From: Hymenobacter sp. YIM 151858-1
Lineage (GTDB): Bacteria; Bacteroidota; Bacteroidia; Cytophagales; Hymenobacteraceae
Direction of reading: 5' to 3'
Assembly: GCF_025979705.1 (NCBI RefSeq)
Contig: NZ_CP110136.1
Location: 1,364,001 to 1,428,000, forward strand
Length of the DNA stretch: 64,000 nt
Each line of letters opens with the position of its first letter. Position 1 is the first letter of the stretch. Positions 25,155 to 33,537 of this stretch are shown here, in pieces. A program made the position numbers and the translations under genes. Below the pieces are notes generated by a model. The model was not told where the DNA came from. It saw nothing but the letters and a program-made list of their open reading frames with translations, and did not search any database.

Positions 25155-25910
25155 TTATTTACGTCTTAGGTTAATTTCTTTCATATCGAAATAGCACTGC
25201 TCACATACCGGTCTGATGTTAGCAAAAGCCATAGAACTGTCATTCCACTCACCTTCTCGCTCCCTAACTTTCTCGCATTCATCACACCATGCTTGAAGAT
25301 CATCTTCAAGGTCTAATTCCATGTTTTCATACGTTTCAAAAGCCTCCTCAAACCCAACTTTTGAATCACGATTCAGGTGTTGGCACACAAACGCTCTTCT
25401 TCGGCATTCGTGTAACCCACACTCGACGTACTTATTTTTAATTTCCTGAGCAGTTTCATTATCGACCACATCTAGCACTACCAAAAAACTTAACAAATGC
25501 TCGCATACTGGCCTGTATATTCCTATGCCATTAAGCAAATAGACTGCTATTGCACTTAGTTGCCATGCTTCCTCTTCGGAGCTTTCAAAGTATCCAGTAA
25601 TAAGCTTATCAAACGCGGCTTGCTCTCCAAAGTCTTTTATAGCTTCAATCTCTTCCTCGCCCTTTGAAAAAACGGATTCTTTGTCCCACGCCCATTGCCA
25701 AGTATTAGTGTTTCTAGAATAAGTACCTGCCAACACGAATCGGAAATTGATTTCTTCCTCTCCCGTCGAAAAGGTTAATAAACCTGTGACATTATCATAA
25801 AACCAGTTCTCATAAGAATTAATGTCATAGTCTGTTATGAATTGTTCTTGTAATAATTGCAAGTCGTGCAGGCATTGATCAGCAAATCCACTGTATTCTA
25901 ATTTACTCAT
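25155..25910 (-). CDS. DUF6882-like protein with C-terminal Cys cluster, low GC
   Basis: This 251-residue protein is clearly AT-richer than everything around it and uses codons such as TTA, AAT and AGA that neighbours avoid. It contains NTNTWQWAWDKESVFSK near 68-84, which resembles the TWxWAW core of the DUF6882 family. Near the end come CDECEKV and RPVCEQCYF, two CxxC pairs that could bind zinc. A further CxLHECRRRAFVCQH stretch lies near 166. There is no signal peptide or membrane helix. Proteins of this kind often occur beside polymorphic toxins as candidate immunity proteins, but no toxin gene is visible here. The function is unknown and transfer from elsewhere is likely. Confidence 0.6.
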   Translation of the reverse strand: MSKLEYSGFADQCLHDLQLLQEQFITDYDINSYENWFYDNVTGLLTFSTGEEEINFRFVLAGTYSRNTNTWQWAWDKESVFSKGEEEIEAIKDFGEQAAFDKLITGYFESSEEEAWQLSAIAVYLLNGIGIYRPVCEHLLSFLVVLDVVDNETAQEIKNKYVECGLHECRRRAFVCQHLNRDSKVGFEEAFETYENMELDLEDDLQAWCDECEKVREREGEWNDSSMAFANIRPVCEQCYFDMKEINLRRK

Positions 25911-25998
25911 GATTTTATCTGGATTGGGAACCTGAAGGTAGCCAACACAGTGTAAGCAGGCAAACTGCTTAGATACCCTGCTTTTCCGCTTCGGCTTC

Positions 25999-26006
25999 TA
26001 CCTTTG
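25999..26006 (+). promoter_or_regulatory. -7 promoter element of the fumarylacetoacetase gene (TACCTTTG)
   Basis: TACCTTTG lies 28 bases before the ATG at 26034 and overlaps the longer frame's start at 26004, which it rules out. Confidence 0.65.
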
Positions 26007-26033
26007 CCCGCAATCCACCCTGTTTTCAAACAT

Positions 26034-27314
26034 ATGGCCAACCCAAACGACCCCTCCCTGCACTCCTGGATTGACATTGCGCCCAACAGCGACTTTCCTA
26101 TCCAGAACCTGCCGTTTGGCGTGTTCGAAACGGAGGAGCGCGGTACGCGGGTGGGCGTGGCCATTGGCGAGTACGTGCTCGATTTGTACGCCGTAAGCCA
26201 ATTCGGCTTCTTCCGCGGGCTCGATCTGCCTTCGGAGCCGCGGGTATTCCGCCGTCGTTCGCTCAACGCCTTTATTAAGCTGGGCCGGCCGGTGTGGCGG
26301 GCCGTGCGGCAGCGCGTAAGCCAGCTGCTGCGCCACGACAATACCGAGCTGCGCGACAACGAGGAGGCCATGCGCACCTGCCTGGTACGCCAGCGCGACG
26401 TGCGCATGCTGCGCCCCGTAAAGCCCAACAATTACACCGACTTTTACAGCAGCATCGAGCACGCCACCAACGTGGGCACCATGTTCCGCGACCCGGCCAA
26501 CGCCCTGCTGCCCAACTGGAAGTGGATACCCATTGGCTACCACGGCCGCACGAGCAGCATCGTGGTCAGCGGCACCGATATTCGCCGGCCCCTAGGCCAA
26601 CGGAAGGCGCCCGATGCCCAGGTGCCCACCTTCGGCCCCTCGCAGCAGCTCGACTTTGAGCTGGAAGTATCGATGGTGGTGGGCCAGGGCACCGCGCTGG
26701 GCGAAACCGTGCCGCTGGAGCAAGCCGAAGAGCACATTTTTGGCCTGCTGTTGTTCAACGACTGGAGCGCCCGCGACCTGCAAAGCTGGGAGTACGTGCC
26801 CCTAGGTCCGTTTTTGGGCAAGAACTTCGGCAGCAGCGTGTCGCCGTGGGTGGTTACGCTGGATGCGCTGGAGCCTTTCCGGGTAACCGGCCCCGAGCAA
26901 GAACCCGAGCCCCTGCCCTACCTGCACCAGGTGGGCGCCCACAACTTTGATATTCAGCTGGAGGTAAGCCTGCAGCCGCAGGGCGGCGACGAAAACGTCA
27001 TCTGCCGCTCCAACTTCAAGTACATGTACTGGAGCATGGCGCAGCAGCTCACGCACCACGCCTCCAACGGCTGCCCGCTGGAGGTAGGCGACCTGTACGC
27101 CTCGGGCACCATTTCGGGTGCCACGCCCGATTCGTACGGCTCGATGCTGGAGCTGAGCTGGCGCGGTACCAAGCCCCTGACCTTGTCGGATGGCACGCAG
27201 CGCAAGTTTATCCAGGACGGCGACACCGTGATTATGCGCGGTTTCTGCGAGCAGAACGGCCTGCGCATCGGCTTTGGCGAAGTGCGCGGCACCGTGCTGC
27301 CGGCGGCAGAGTAG
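26034..27314 (+). CDS. fahA: Fumarylacetoacetase
   Basis: Fumarylacetoacetase splits fumarylacetoacetate into fumarate and acetoacetate, the last step of tyrosine degradation in the cytoplasm. The 426-residue product has the N-terminal domain opened by DPSLHSWIDIAPNSDFPIQN. The catalytic domain shows GYHGRTSSIVVSG, then FELEVSMVVG, the metal-binding FNDWSARDLQSWEY and SSVSPWVV. This is the full-length eukaryote-like form, not a short FAH-fold isomerase. The start at ATG 26034 follows the promoter at 25999. The gene is monocistronic here; other tyrosine-pathway genes are not in the window. Confidence 0.95.
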   Translation: MANPNDPSLHSWIDIAPNSDFPIQNLPFGVFETEERGTRVGVAIGEYVLDLYAVSQFGFFRGLDLPSEPRVFRRRSLNAFIKLGRPVWRAVRQRVSQLLRHDNTELRDNEEAMRTCLVRQRDVRMLRPVKPNNYTDFYSSIEHATNVGTMFRDPANALLPNWKWIPIGYHGRTSSIVVSGTDIRRPLGQRKAPDAQVPTFGPSQQLDFELEVSMVVGQGTALGETVPLEQAEEHIFGLLLFNDWSARDLQSWEYVPLGPFLGKNFGSSVSPWVVTLDALEPFRVTGPEQEPEPLPYLHQVGAHNFDIQLEVSLQPQGGDENVICRSNFKYMYWSMAQQLTHHASNGCPLEVGDLYASGTISGATPDSYGSMLELSWRGTKPLTLSDGTQRKFIQDGDTVIMRGFCEQNGLRIGFGEVRGTVLPAAE

Positions 27315-27324
27315 CCGTTGGGCT

Positions 27325-27450
27325 TGTAGCGCGGAAATCCGTTCCGCGACGCGCCTAAAGCGCGTATGTGGTGCTGCGCGGTACCGAATACGCGCTTTAG
27401 GCGCGTCGCGGAACCGAAGGTCGGCGTAGCCAACGGATTTCCGCGCTACA
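27325..27450. mobile_element. 126-bp MITE-like hairpin element
   Basis: The ends form a perfect 19-bp inverted repeat (27325-27343 and 27432-27450, TGTAGCGCGGAAATCCGTT). Inside, 24 bases at 27344-27367 pair perfectly with 27388-27411, leaving a 20-base unpaired stretch on the right arm. The element has no reading frame. It fills the space between two convergent genes, so it may also end transcription. Confidence 0.75.
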
Positions 27451-27453
27451 TCT

Positions 27454-29046
27454 TTAGGTCAGCAGGTAGCCTTGTGCCAAGGCCGTAAAGCTGCGCACTT
27501 GCTCGCGTTGCCATTCCGCGGAGCGGCCTAATTCCTGGGCCAGCAACTCCGCCACTTGGGGTGCCATGCGTTGGGCAGCGCGGGCATCGAGGAACAGCAC
27601 GCGCAGGCGGCGGGCCAGCACGTCTTCCACGGTGCGGGCCATTTCGTGGCGGGCCGCCCACACTACCTCGCCCTGCACGTATTCGAAAGTTGCATCCAAG
27701 GGCTTGGCCCAGGCGGGGTTTTCGGCAATTAACCGGCGCAGGGCGGGCAGGTCGCTGCCGTAAACGCCTAGGTGCCCGGGCTCCTGGCTATGATAAGGAG
27801 CCGACTGCGCGCCGTGAATGGGAAGCTCGGCGCTTCGGCTGGGGCGGTCGGGCAATTTGCCGAGGGCAACGGCTTGGTCGAGCACGTCTTCGCCCATCTG
27901 CCGGAAGGTCGTCCATTTGCCACCGGTAATCGTGAGCAGCCCCGAGGCCGAAACGCGGATGTAGTGCCGGCGCGAAATGTTTTTGGTGGCGTTGTTCCCT
28001 TTGCTGGTGGCTGCCAACGGCCGAAGCCCGGCAAATACGCTGAGCACGTCGGCGCGGGTGGGCGCCTCCTGCAGGTAGCGGGCGGCGGTGTTCAGAATAA
28101 AGTTGACCTCCTGCTCGAGCGCCCTGGGTTCGGGGCTGGCCTGGGGCAGCGGGGTATCGGTGGTGCCTAGCACTACGCGGCCATACCACGGCACGGCAAA
28201 CAGCACCCGGCCATCGTCGGTACGCGGAATGAGCAGGGCTGCCGAACCCGGCAGAAACCGGCGCGGCAGCACCAGGTGCACGCCCTGGCTGGGCCTTACC
28301 AACGGGACCTGGGAAGGCTCGTCGAGGCGCAGAACTTCGTCCACAAACACCCCGGTGGCGTTTACCACTACGTGGCCCAAGGCCTGGTGCCGGGCGCCGG
28401 TTTCGGCATCCACCAGCTCCACGCCTATTACCTGGCCTAGGTCGTTTTTCAGCAGGGCCGTTACGGGGGCGTAGTTCAGCACGGTGGCACCGCGCTCGGC
28501 GCAGGTTTGGGCGAGGTTCAGGGCCAGGCGGGCGTCGTCGAACTGGCCGTCGTGGTACAGCACACCGCCGCGCAGGCCCTCGGCGCGCAGGTTGCTGCCG
28601 AGGTAGCCGAGGGCTTGCGCGGCGGTCAGCATCTGCGAGGAGCCCAGGCCGAGCCGGCCGGCCAGCACGTCGTAAAGCTTCAGGCCCAGCGCGTAATACG
28701 GGCGGCTAAGCCGGTTGTAGGCCGGAATAACGAAGGTTTGGTTGTGCACGAGGTGCGGGGCGTTGCGCAGCAGCAGGCCCCGCTCGCGCAGCGCTTCGCG
28801 CACGAGGCCTAGGTCGCCTTGCGCCAGGTAGCGCACGCCGCCGTGCACCAGCTTGGTGCTGCGGCTGGAGGTGCCTTTGGCAAAATCGACTTGCTCGAGC
28901 ACCAACACCGAAAAGCCCCGACTTACGGCATCGAGCGCGACGCCCAGGCCGGTGGCCCCGCCGCCTACCACCACCACATCCCAACGCGTAGTGGCGGCCA
29001 GTTGCCGGAGTTGGGCCTCTCGGCTGAATGCGGCTGCAGTGGGCAT
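27454..29046 (-). CDS. glpD: Glycerol-3-phosphate dehydrogenase (FAD-dependent)
   Basis: GlpD oxidises sn-glycerol 3-phosphate to dihydroxyacetone phosphate at the inner membrane and passes electrons to quinone. The 530-residue protein starts at ATG 29046; the longer frame adds a sequence unlike the family. The FAD-binding VVVVGGGATGLGVALDA is at 24-40, then SSRSTKLVHGGVRYL (the DAO-family Arg/Lys/His-rich loop), and VNATGVFVD in the middle. The C-terminal region matches the DAO_C cap (EVVWAARHEMARTVEDVLARR). No glpK or glpF is adjacent. Convergent with fahA across the hairpin element. Confidence 0.93.
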   Translation of the reverse strand: MPTAAAFSREAQLRQLAATTRWDVVVVGGGATGLGVALDAVSRGFSVLVLEQVDFAKGTSSRSTKLVHGGVRYLAQGDLGLVREALRERGLLLRNAPHLVHNQTFVIPAYNRLSRPYYALGLKLYDVLAGRLGLGSSQMLTAAQALGYLGSNLRAEGLRGGVLYHDGQFDDARLALNLAQTCAERGATVLNYAPVTALLKNDLGQVIGVELVDAETGARHQALGHVVVNATGVFVDEVLRLDEPSQVPLVRPSQGVHLVLPRRFLPGSAALLIPRTDDGRVLFAVPWYGRVVLGTTDTPLPQASPEPRALEQEVNFILNTAARYLQEAPTRADVLSVFAGLRPLAATSKGNNATKNISRRHYIRVSASGLLTITGGKWTTFRQMGEDVLDQAVALGKLPDRPSRSAELPIHGAQSAPYHSQEPGHLGVYGSDLPALRRLIAENPAWAKPLDATFEYVQGEVVWAARHEMARTVEDVLARRLRVLFLDARAAQRMAPQVAELLAQELGRSAEWQREQVRSFTALAQGYLLT

Positions 29047-29604
29047 CGCGGGGCAAGTAATTTGAGTGGGTGCTGAAGTTCGCAATGCCCGCTGAGCTTT
29101 CCTATCGGCCAAGGCAAAGCTGGGCCGCGAGGTAACTGCGGTTACCGTCCGTCAAGCCAATACCCACAGGAAAACCGGAAGCCACAAGTATTCGGTTCGA
29201 AAGTAAACCTGATGACCAAACCTGAAAATCTTATTCAACCAAGAATGCCAGGATTAGTAAACCTGGTTAGCATCATTCAGCTGAGTCAGGCAGCACCATT
29301 GATATACGCTTTTACTATCGATCTATTCGGCCTCGCCTCGGTTGATTCGGGCTTGCCCTAGGTGAAAAGCGGGCTTTAGTGACAAGCAACCGGGCAAACG
29401 GCGCAACGCTCCGGCACGCGTGGCTACTGCCGTGATTGACAGCAGATTTACCGACCGGATCTGGATTAATCCGCAACCTAAACGGCGCAGGACAGTACTC
29501 TATGCTTGTCCGCTGAAGTTCTATTTGAAATAGCGTGGGTGCAAAACCCCGCGGCGGGCGCCTTGCTCACCCATGCATTCCATGCACCTAAAAACCCGAT
29601 TCGT
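29047..29604. other. Intergenic region without a recognisable gene
   Basis: About 560 bases lie between the divergent glpD and alcohol dehydrogenase genes. The sequence is less GC-rich than the neighbouring genes and holds one CCTAGG at 29357-29362. Promoters for both genes must lie here, but no exact TAnnTTTG was placed with confidence. Confidence 0.5.
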
Positions 29605-30759
29605 ATGTTAGCTATGGACTACCGGGGCCCGAAAAGGGTCCGCGCCACGCAAAAACCCATGCCGGAAATCGAGCACCCCGAGGATGCCATCGTGCGCGTA
29701 ACGCGCTCCTGCATCTGCGGCTCCGATTTGCACCTCTACAACGGCAACGTGCCCGACACCCGCGTGGGCACCACGTTCGGGCACGAGTTTGTGGGCGAAG
29801 TAGTGGAAATCGGCTCCGAGGTAACCAAGCTAAAGGTAGGCGACCAGGTGCTGGTGCCCTTCAACATCTCCTGCGGCCGCTGCCACTTCTGCCAGCAGGG
29901 CCTCTACGGCAACTGCCACGAGTCGAACCCGATGGCCACGGCCGTGGGCGGCATCTACGGCTACTCGCACACGGCCGGCGGCTACCACGGCGGCCAGGCC
30001 GAGTACGTGCGCGTGCCCTACGCCAACCTCAACCCCACCGTGATTCCGCCCGGCATGGACCTCGACGACGCCGTGCTCCTCACCGACGTGGTGCCCACGG
30101 GCTACCAGGCCGCCGAAATGGCCGGTATTCAGCCCGGCAATACCGTTGTAGTTTTTGGGGCTGGCCCGGTGGGCATTATGGCCGCCAAATCGGCGTGGCT
30201 GTTTGGCGCGGGCCGCGTAATCGTGCTCGATAAGGAAGACTACCGCCTGGAGTTCGTGCGCAACTACGCCCCCTGCGAGGCCTACAACTTCGAGAAGGAC
30301 ATGGACGACCCGGTGCTGTTCATCAAAAAGCAAACCGACTGGATGGGCGCCGACTGCGTGATTGACGCCGTGGGGGCCGAGGCGGCCGGCGACGTGCTGC
30401 AAACCATTACCGGGCGCAAGCTGCTGATTCAGGCCGGCTCGGCTACGGCCATGCACTGGGCCATCAACTCCGTTAAAAAGGGCGGCGTTGTGTCGTGCGT
30501 GGGCGTGTACGGCCCCACCGACAACCTCATTCCGATGGGCAACGTGCTGAACAAGGGCCTGACCATCCGGGCCAACCAAACCGCCGTGAAGCGCCACCTG
30601 CCGCGCCTGATCGAGCACGTGATGAACGGCGTCATCAAGCCCAAGGAAATCATTACGCACCGCATTCCGCTGGAGGATATTGCCGATGGCTACCGCATTT
30701 TCTCCGACAAGCTCGACAACTGCATCAAACCGGTGCTCATCATGCCGAATGCCCGCTAA
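29605..30759 (+). CDS. Zinc-dependent alcohol dehydrogenase
   Basis: The 384-residue protein is a medium-chain dehydrogenase. Catalytic zinc ligands are C38 in CICGSDLH and the FGHEF pair at 59-62. Structural zinc Cys are at 90, 93, 96 and 104 (SCGRCHFCQQGLYGNC). The NAD-binding GAGPVGIMAA is near 174. The long insert after the Cys cluster (GYSHTAGGYHGGQAEYVRVP) is shared with glutathione-independent formaldehyde dehydrogenases and related enzymes. The true substrate is open. The ATG at 29605 (MLAMDYRGPKRVRA) is the family start; 33 codons upstream are not conserved in character. A membrane-protein gene follows after 19 bases. Confidence 0.88.
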   Translation: MLAMDYRGPKRVRATQKPMPEIEHPEDAIVRVTRSCICGSDLHLYNGNVPDTRVGTTFGHEFVGEVVEIGSEVTKLKVGDQVLVPFNISCGRCHFCQQGLYGNCHESNPMATAVGGIYGYSHTAGGYHGGQAEYVRVPYANLNPTVIPPGMDLDDAVLLTDVVPTGYQAAEMAGIQPGNTVVVFGAGPVGIMAAKSAWLFGAGRVIVLDKEDYRLEFVRNYAPCEAYNFEKDMDDPVLFIKKQTDWMGADCVIDAVGAEAAGDVLQTITGRKLLIQAGSATAMHWAINSVKKGGVVSCVGVYGPTDNLIPMGNVLNKGLTIRANQTAVKRHLPRLIEHVMNGVIKPKEIITHRIPLEDIADGYRIFSDKLDNCIKPVLIMPNAR

Positions 30760-30778
30760 CCCCCTAGCCTACTGACCC

Positions 30779-31369
30779 ATGCAAAAGCACGTAATTGACC
30801 CCAAGAGCGTTCCGGGCTGGGGCATCGACGCCGACCCGAACAACGACCCCACCTACCCCATGAAGCCCAACCGCACCGACCTGGAGATGCAGGGCTACAA
30901 CTGGCAGCGGCCCCCGCAGCAGCCCGCTGAGGTTGAGGTGCTGCACTCCAACGAGCGGCCCAACCTGACGGCCGTGTTCGGCACCGCCTCGCCGCCCATG
31001 GGCCTGAGCGGCATGATTCGGCGCTGGGCATTCCGGTGGAGCGAAAACGAGTACAACCACTGGCTGCCGCTGGTGCTGGCCGACCGCGTGAACGTGGTGG
31101 AAGGCGTACTGGAGGACATTGCCCACGGCAAGTTCCCGAACATCTGGAAGGAAAAAGGCTACAACGCCTCCTGGAAGCACGACCGCACCAGCCTGATTTT
31201 GCGCCTTTCGGCCTTTGCCGCCGTATCGGCCGGCCTGGTACTCTGGCTCACCTCGGGCGACGACAACAAAGGCTCGCGCAAAAAGAAAAAGAACAAGAAG
31301 AAAGCGCGGTACTACGATGAAAACGAGTACTACGCCGACGACCGTTACTACGACGAGAACCAGTACTAG
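30779..31369 (+). CDS. Unknown protein with one membrane helix and Tyr/Asp-rich tail
   Basis: The 196-residue product is soluble over its first 135 residues, including IDPKSVPGWGIDADPNNDPT and RPPQQPAEVEVLHSNERPN. A single hydrophobic helix covers about 140-160 (LSAFAAVSAGLVLWLTS). A Lys run follows (RKKKKNKKK) and the end is a repeated YYDENEYY/YYADD/YYDENQY tail. It lies 19 bases after the alcohol dehydrogenase and is very probably co-transcribed with it, so it may tether the enzyme or belong to the same stress response. The family was not recognised. Confidence 0.72.
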   Translation: MQKHVIDPKSVPGWGIDADPNNDPTYPMKPNRTDLEMQGYNWQRPPQQPAEVEVLHSNERPNLTAVFGTASPPMGLSGMIRRWAFRWSENEYNHWLPLVLADRVNVVEGVLEDIAHGKFPNIWKEKGYNASWKHDRTSLILRLSAFAAVSAGLVLWLTSGDDNKGSRKKKKNKKKARYYDENEYYADDRYYDENQY

Positions 31370-31394
31370 GCGCGCCCTAGGTACGCAACCACAG

Positions 31395-31430
31395 AAAAGC
31401 GCCGGCCCAATTGGGCCGGCGCTTTTGCTT
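31395..31430. terminator. Bidirectional terminator
   Basis: AAAAGCGCCGGCCCAA pairs with TTGGGCCGGCGCTTTT and is followed by GCTTT. It lies between the convergent dehydrogenase operon and acs. Confidence 0.85.
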
Positions 31431-31449
31431 TGTCAGAGTTGCGAATAGG

Positions 31450-33447
31450 CTACTTCCGCCCGCCAATGATTTCATCCACCACAGCGGGGTCGAGCAGCGT
31501 GGTGGTGTCGCCTAGGTTGCTGGTTTCGCCTTCGGCTACTTTGCGCAGGATGCGGCGCATGATTTTGCCGGAGCGCGTTTTGGGCAGGCCCGATACAATC
31601 TGAATTTTATCGGGCTTGGCGATTTTGCCGATTTCGGCCACTACGGTTTCGATGATGCTGGCCTCCAGGTGGTGGCGCTCCGCTTCGGTGTTGCCTTCGC
31701 CCTGATGGCAAATCACGTAGGCGTAGATGCCCTGGCCTTTCACATCGTGCGGGTAGCCCACCACGGCCGACTCCACCACGTGCGGGTTCTGGTTGATGGC
31801 GTTTTCGATTTCGGCGGTGCCGAAGCGGTGGCCCGATACGTTAATCACGTCATCCACGCGGCCGATGATGCGGTAGAGGCCGTTCTCGTCGCGGCGGGCG
31901 CCGTCGCCGGTAAAGTAGTAGCCGGGGTACGGCGCAAAGTACGTCTGGCGGGCGCGCTCATGGTCGCCGTAAGTGGTGCGGATTACGCCTGGCCACGAGG
32001 CCTTCAGGGCAAGGTAGCCTTCCTGGTCGTTGCCCTCAATCTCCTGGCCTTCCTGCGTAAGCAGCACGGGCTGCACGCCCGGCAACGGCAAGCCGGCGTG
32101 GGCGGGTTTGCTGGGCGTAATGCCCGCCAGCGCCGAAATCATGATGCCGCCGGTTTCCGTCTGCCACCAGGTATCTACCACCGGGCAACGCTCCTTGCCC
32201 ACGTGCTGGTAGTACCAATACCAAGCCTCCTCGTTGATGGGCTCCCCTACCGAACCTAGCACGCGCAGTGAGTCGAGCGAGTAGCTGAGCACGTTATCGA
32301 GCGGGGCGGCCATGAGCGAGCGAATGGCCGTGGGCGCGGTGTAGAAGATGGTAACCGAGTGCTTATCGCACACCTGCCAGAAGCGGCCCGCATCGGGGTA
32401 CGTGGGCACGCCCTCGAACATAAGCGTGGTGGCACCGGCCAGCAGCGGCCCGTAGAGCAGGTACGAGTGGCCGGTAACCCAACCCACGTCGGCGGTGCAC
32501 CAGTACACGTCGTTTTCCTCTACCTGAAACACGTTGCGGTAGGTGTAATCGGCCCACACCATGTAGCCGGCGGTGCTGTGCACCACGCCTTTGGGCTTGC
32601 CCGTAGAGCCCGAGGTGTAGAGGATGAACAGCGGGTCTTCGGCGTCCATCTCCTCGGCGGTGCAGGTTTTGCCGGCTTCTTTTACCTCCTCGTGGTACCA
32701 CACGTCGCGGCCTTCATGCATGTGCACGGGCCAGCCCAGGTGCTCAATCACCAGCACCTTGCGCACCGAGGGGCAGTGCTCCAGGGCCTCGTCTACCACG
32801 CGCTTCACGGGTATTTGCTTGGGGCCGCGGTTCAGGCCATCGGCGGTAATCACGAAGGCGGCCTCGGCATCGTTCACGCGGTCGGCAATGGCTGTGGCCG
32901 AGAAGCCAGCAAAGATGACGGAGTGAATGGCCCCGATGCGCGCACAGGCCAGCACGGCAATAGCCAACGACGGAATCATGGGCATGTAGAGGCACACCCG
33001 GTCGCCCTTCTCCACGCCTAGGTTGTGCAGCACGTTCGCGAACTTGCACACTTCGTTGTACAGCTCGCGGTACGTGAGGCGCAAGTGGCGCTCCTTCGGG
33101 TCGTTGGGCTCCCAGATGATGGCCAGCTTGTTGCCGCGGGCGGCCAGGTGGCGGTCGAGGCAGTTTTCGGTGATGTTCAGCTTGGCCCCCTCAAACCACG
33201 TCGATTGGCCCGCGGGCGAAAAGGCGCCGCCGCGCACCTTGTTCCACTTGCGGCGCCAGGTAAACGGCTCGGCTACTTCGGCCCAAAACGCGTCGGGGTC
33301 TTCTACGCTTTTGCGGTATGCCTCGTGGTAGTCTTCGAGGGAGCGAATGCGGGCGTGGCTCGGAATGGTGGCTGGCATGGCGGGCGGAGCCGGATTGGTG
33401 GGAAGCGTACCGTTTTCGGAAGTACGCGCAGCGGGCGAAGTGAGCAT
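31450..33447 (-). CDS. acs: Acetyl-CoA synthetase
   Basis: Acs makes acetyl-CoA from acetate, ATP and CoA through acetyl-AMP in the cytoplasm. The 665-residue protein has the N-terminal ACAS domain (SLEDYHEAYRKSVEDPDAFW), the AMP-binding P-loop YTSGSTGKPKGV, then VDTWWQTETGG. The C-terminal GLPKTRSGKIMRRILRK holds the Lys acylated in regulation. All key residues are present. It starts at ATG 33447; an in-frame ATG at 33378 (MPATIPSHARIR) is the alternative. It is the last gene of the leftward acetate/propionate cluster, 90 bases after prpE. Confidence 0.95.
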   Translation of the reverse strand: MLTSPAARTSENGTLPTNPAPPAMPATIPSHARIRSLEDYHEAYRKSVEDPDAFWAEVAEPFTWRRKWNKVRGGAFSPAGQSTWFEGAKLNITENCLDRHLAARGNKLAIIWEPNDPKERHLRLTYRELYNEVCKFANVLHNLGVEKGDRVCLYMPMIPSLAIAVLACARIGAIHSVIFAGFSATAIADRVNDAEAAFVITADGLNRGPKQIPVKRVVDEALEHCPSVRKVLVIEHLGWPVHMHEGRDVWYHEEVKEAGKTCTAEEMDAEDPLFILYTSGSTGKPKGVVHSTAGYMVWADYTYRNVFQVEENDVYWCTADVGWVTGHSYLLYGPLLAGATTLMFEGVPTYPDAGRFWQVCDKHSVTIFYTAPTAIRSLMAAPLDNVLSYSLDSLRVLGSVGEPINEEAWYWYYQHVGKERCPVVDTWWQTETGGIMISALAGITPSKPAHAGLPLPGVQPVLLTQEGQEIEGNDQEGYLALKASWPGVIRTTYGDHERARQTYFAPYPGYYFTGDGARRDENGLYRIIGRVDDVINVSGHRFGTAEIENAINQNPHVVESAVVGYPHDVKGQGIYAYVICHQGEGNTEAERHHLEASIIETVVAEIGKIAKPDKIQIVSGLPKTRSGKIMRRILRKVAEGETSNLGDTTTLLDPAVVDEIIGGRK

Positions 33448-33537
33448 CGAAGTAGGGTGTTTGGAGTTGAAGAGAATTCTAAGAAGAGGCAGACTAGCTG
33501 CGCGTTGGCGGTGGCACCCAATGGCTGGTAAGCCGAC

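Noticed and set aside
29185-29215. tRNA-like T-loop (GGTTCGAAA) near glpD
   Set aside because: No acceptor stem, anticodon stem or D-loop can be fitted around it.
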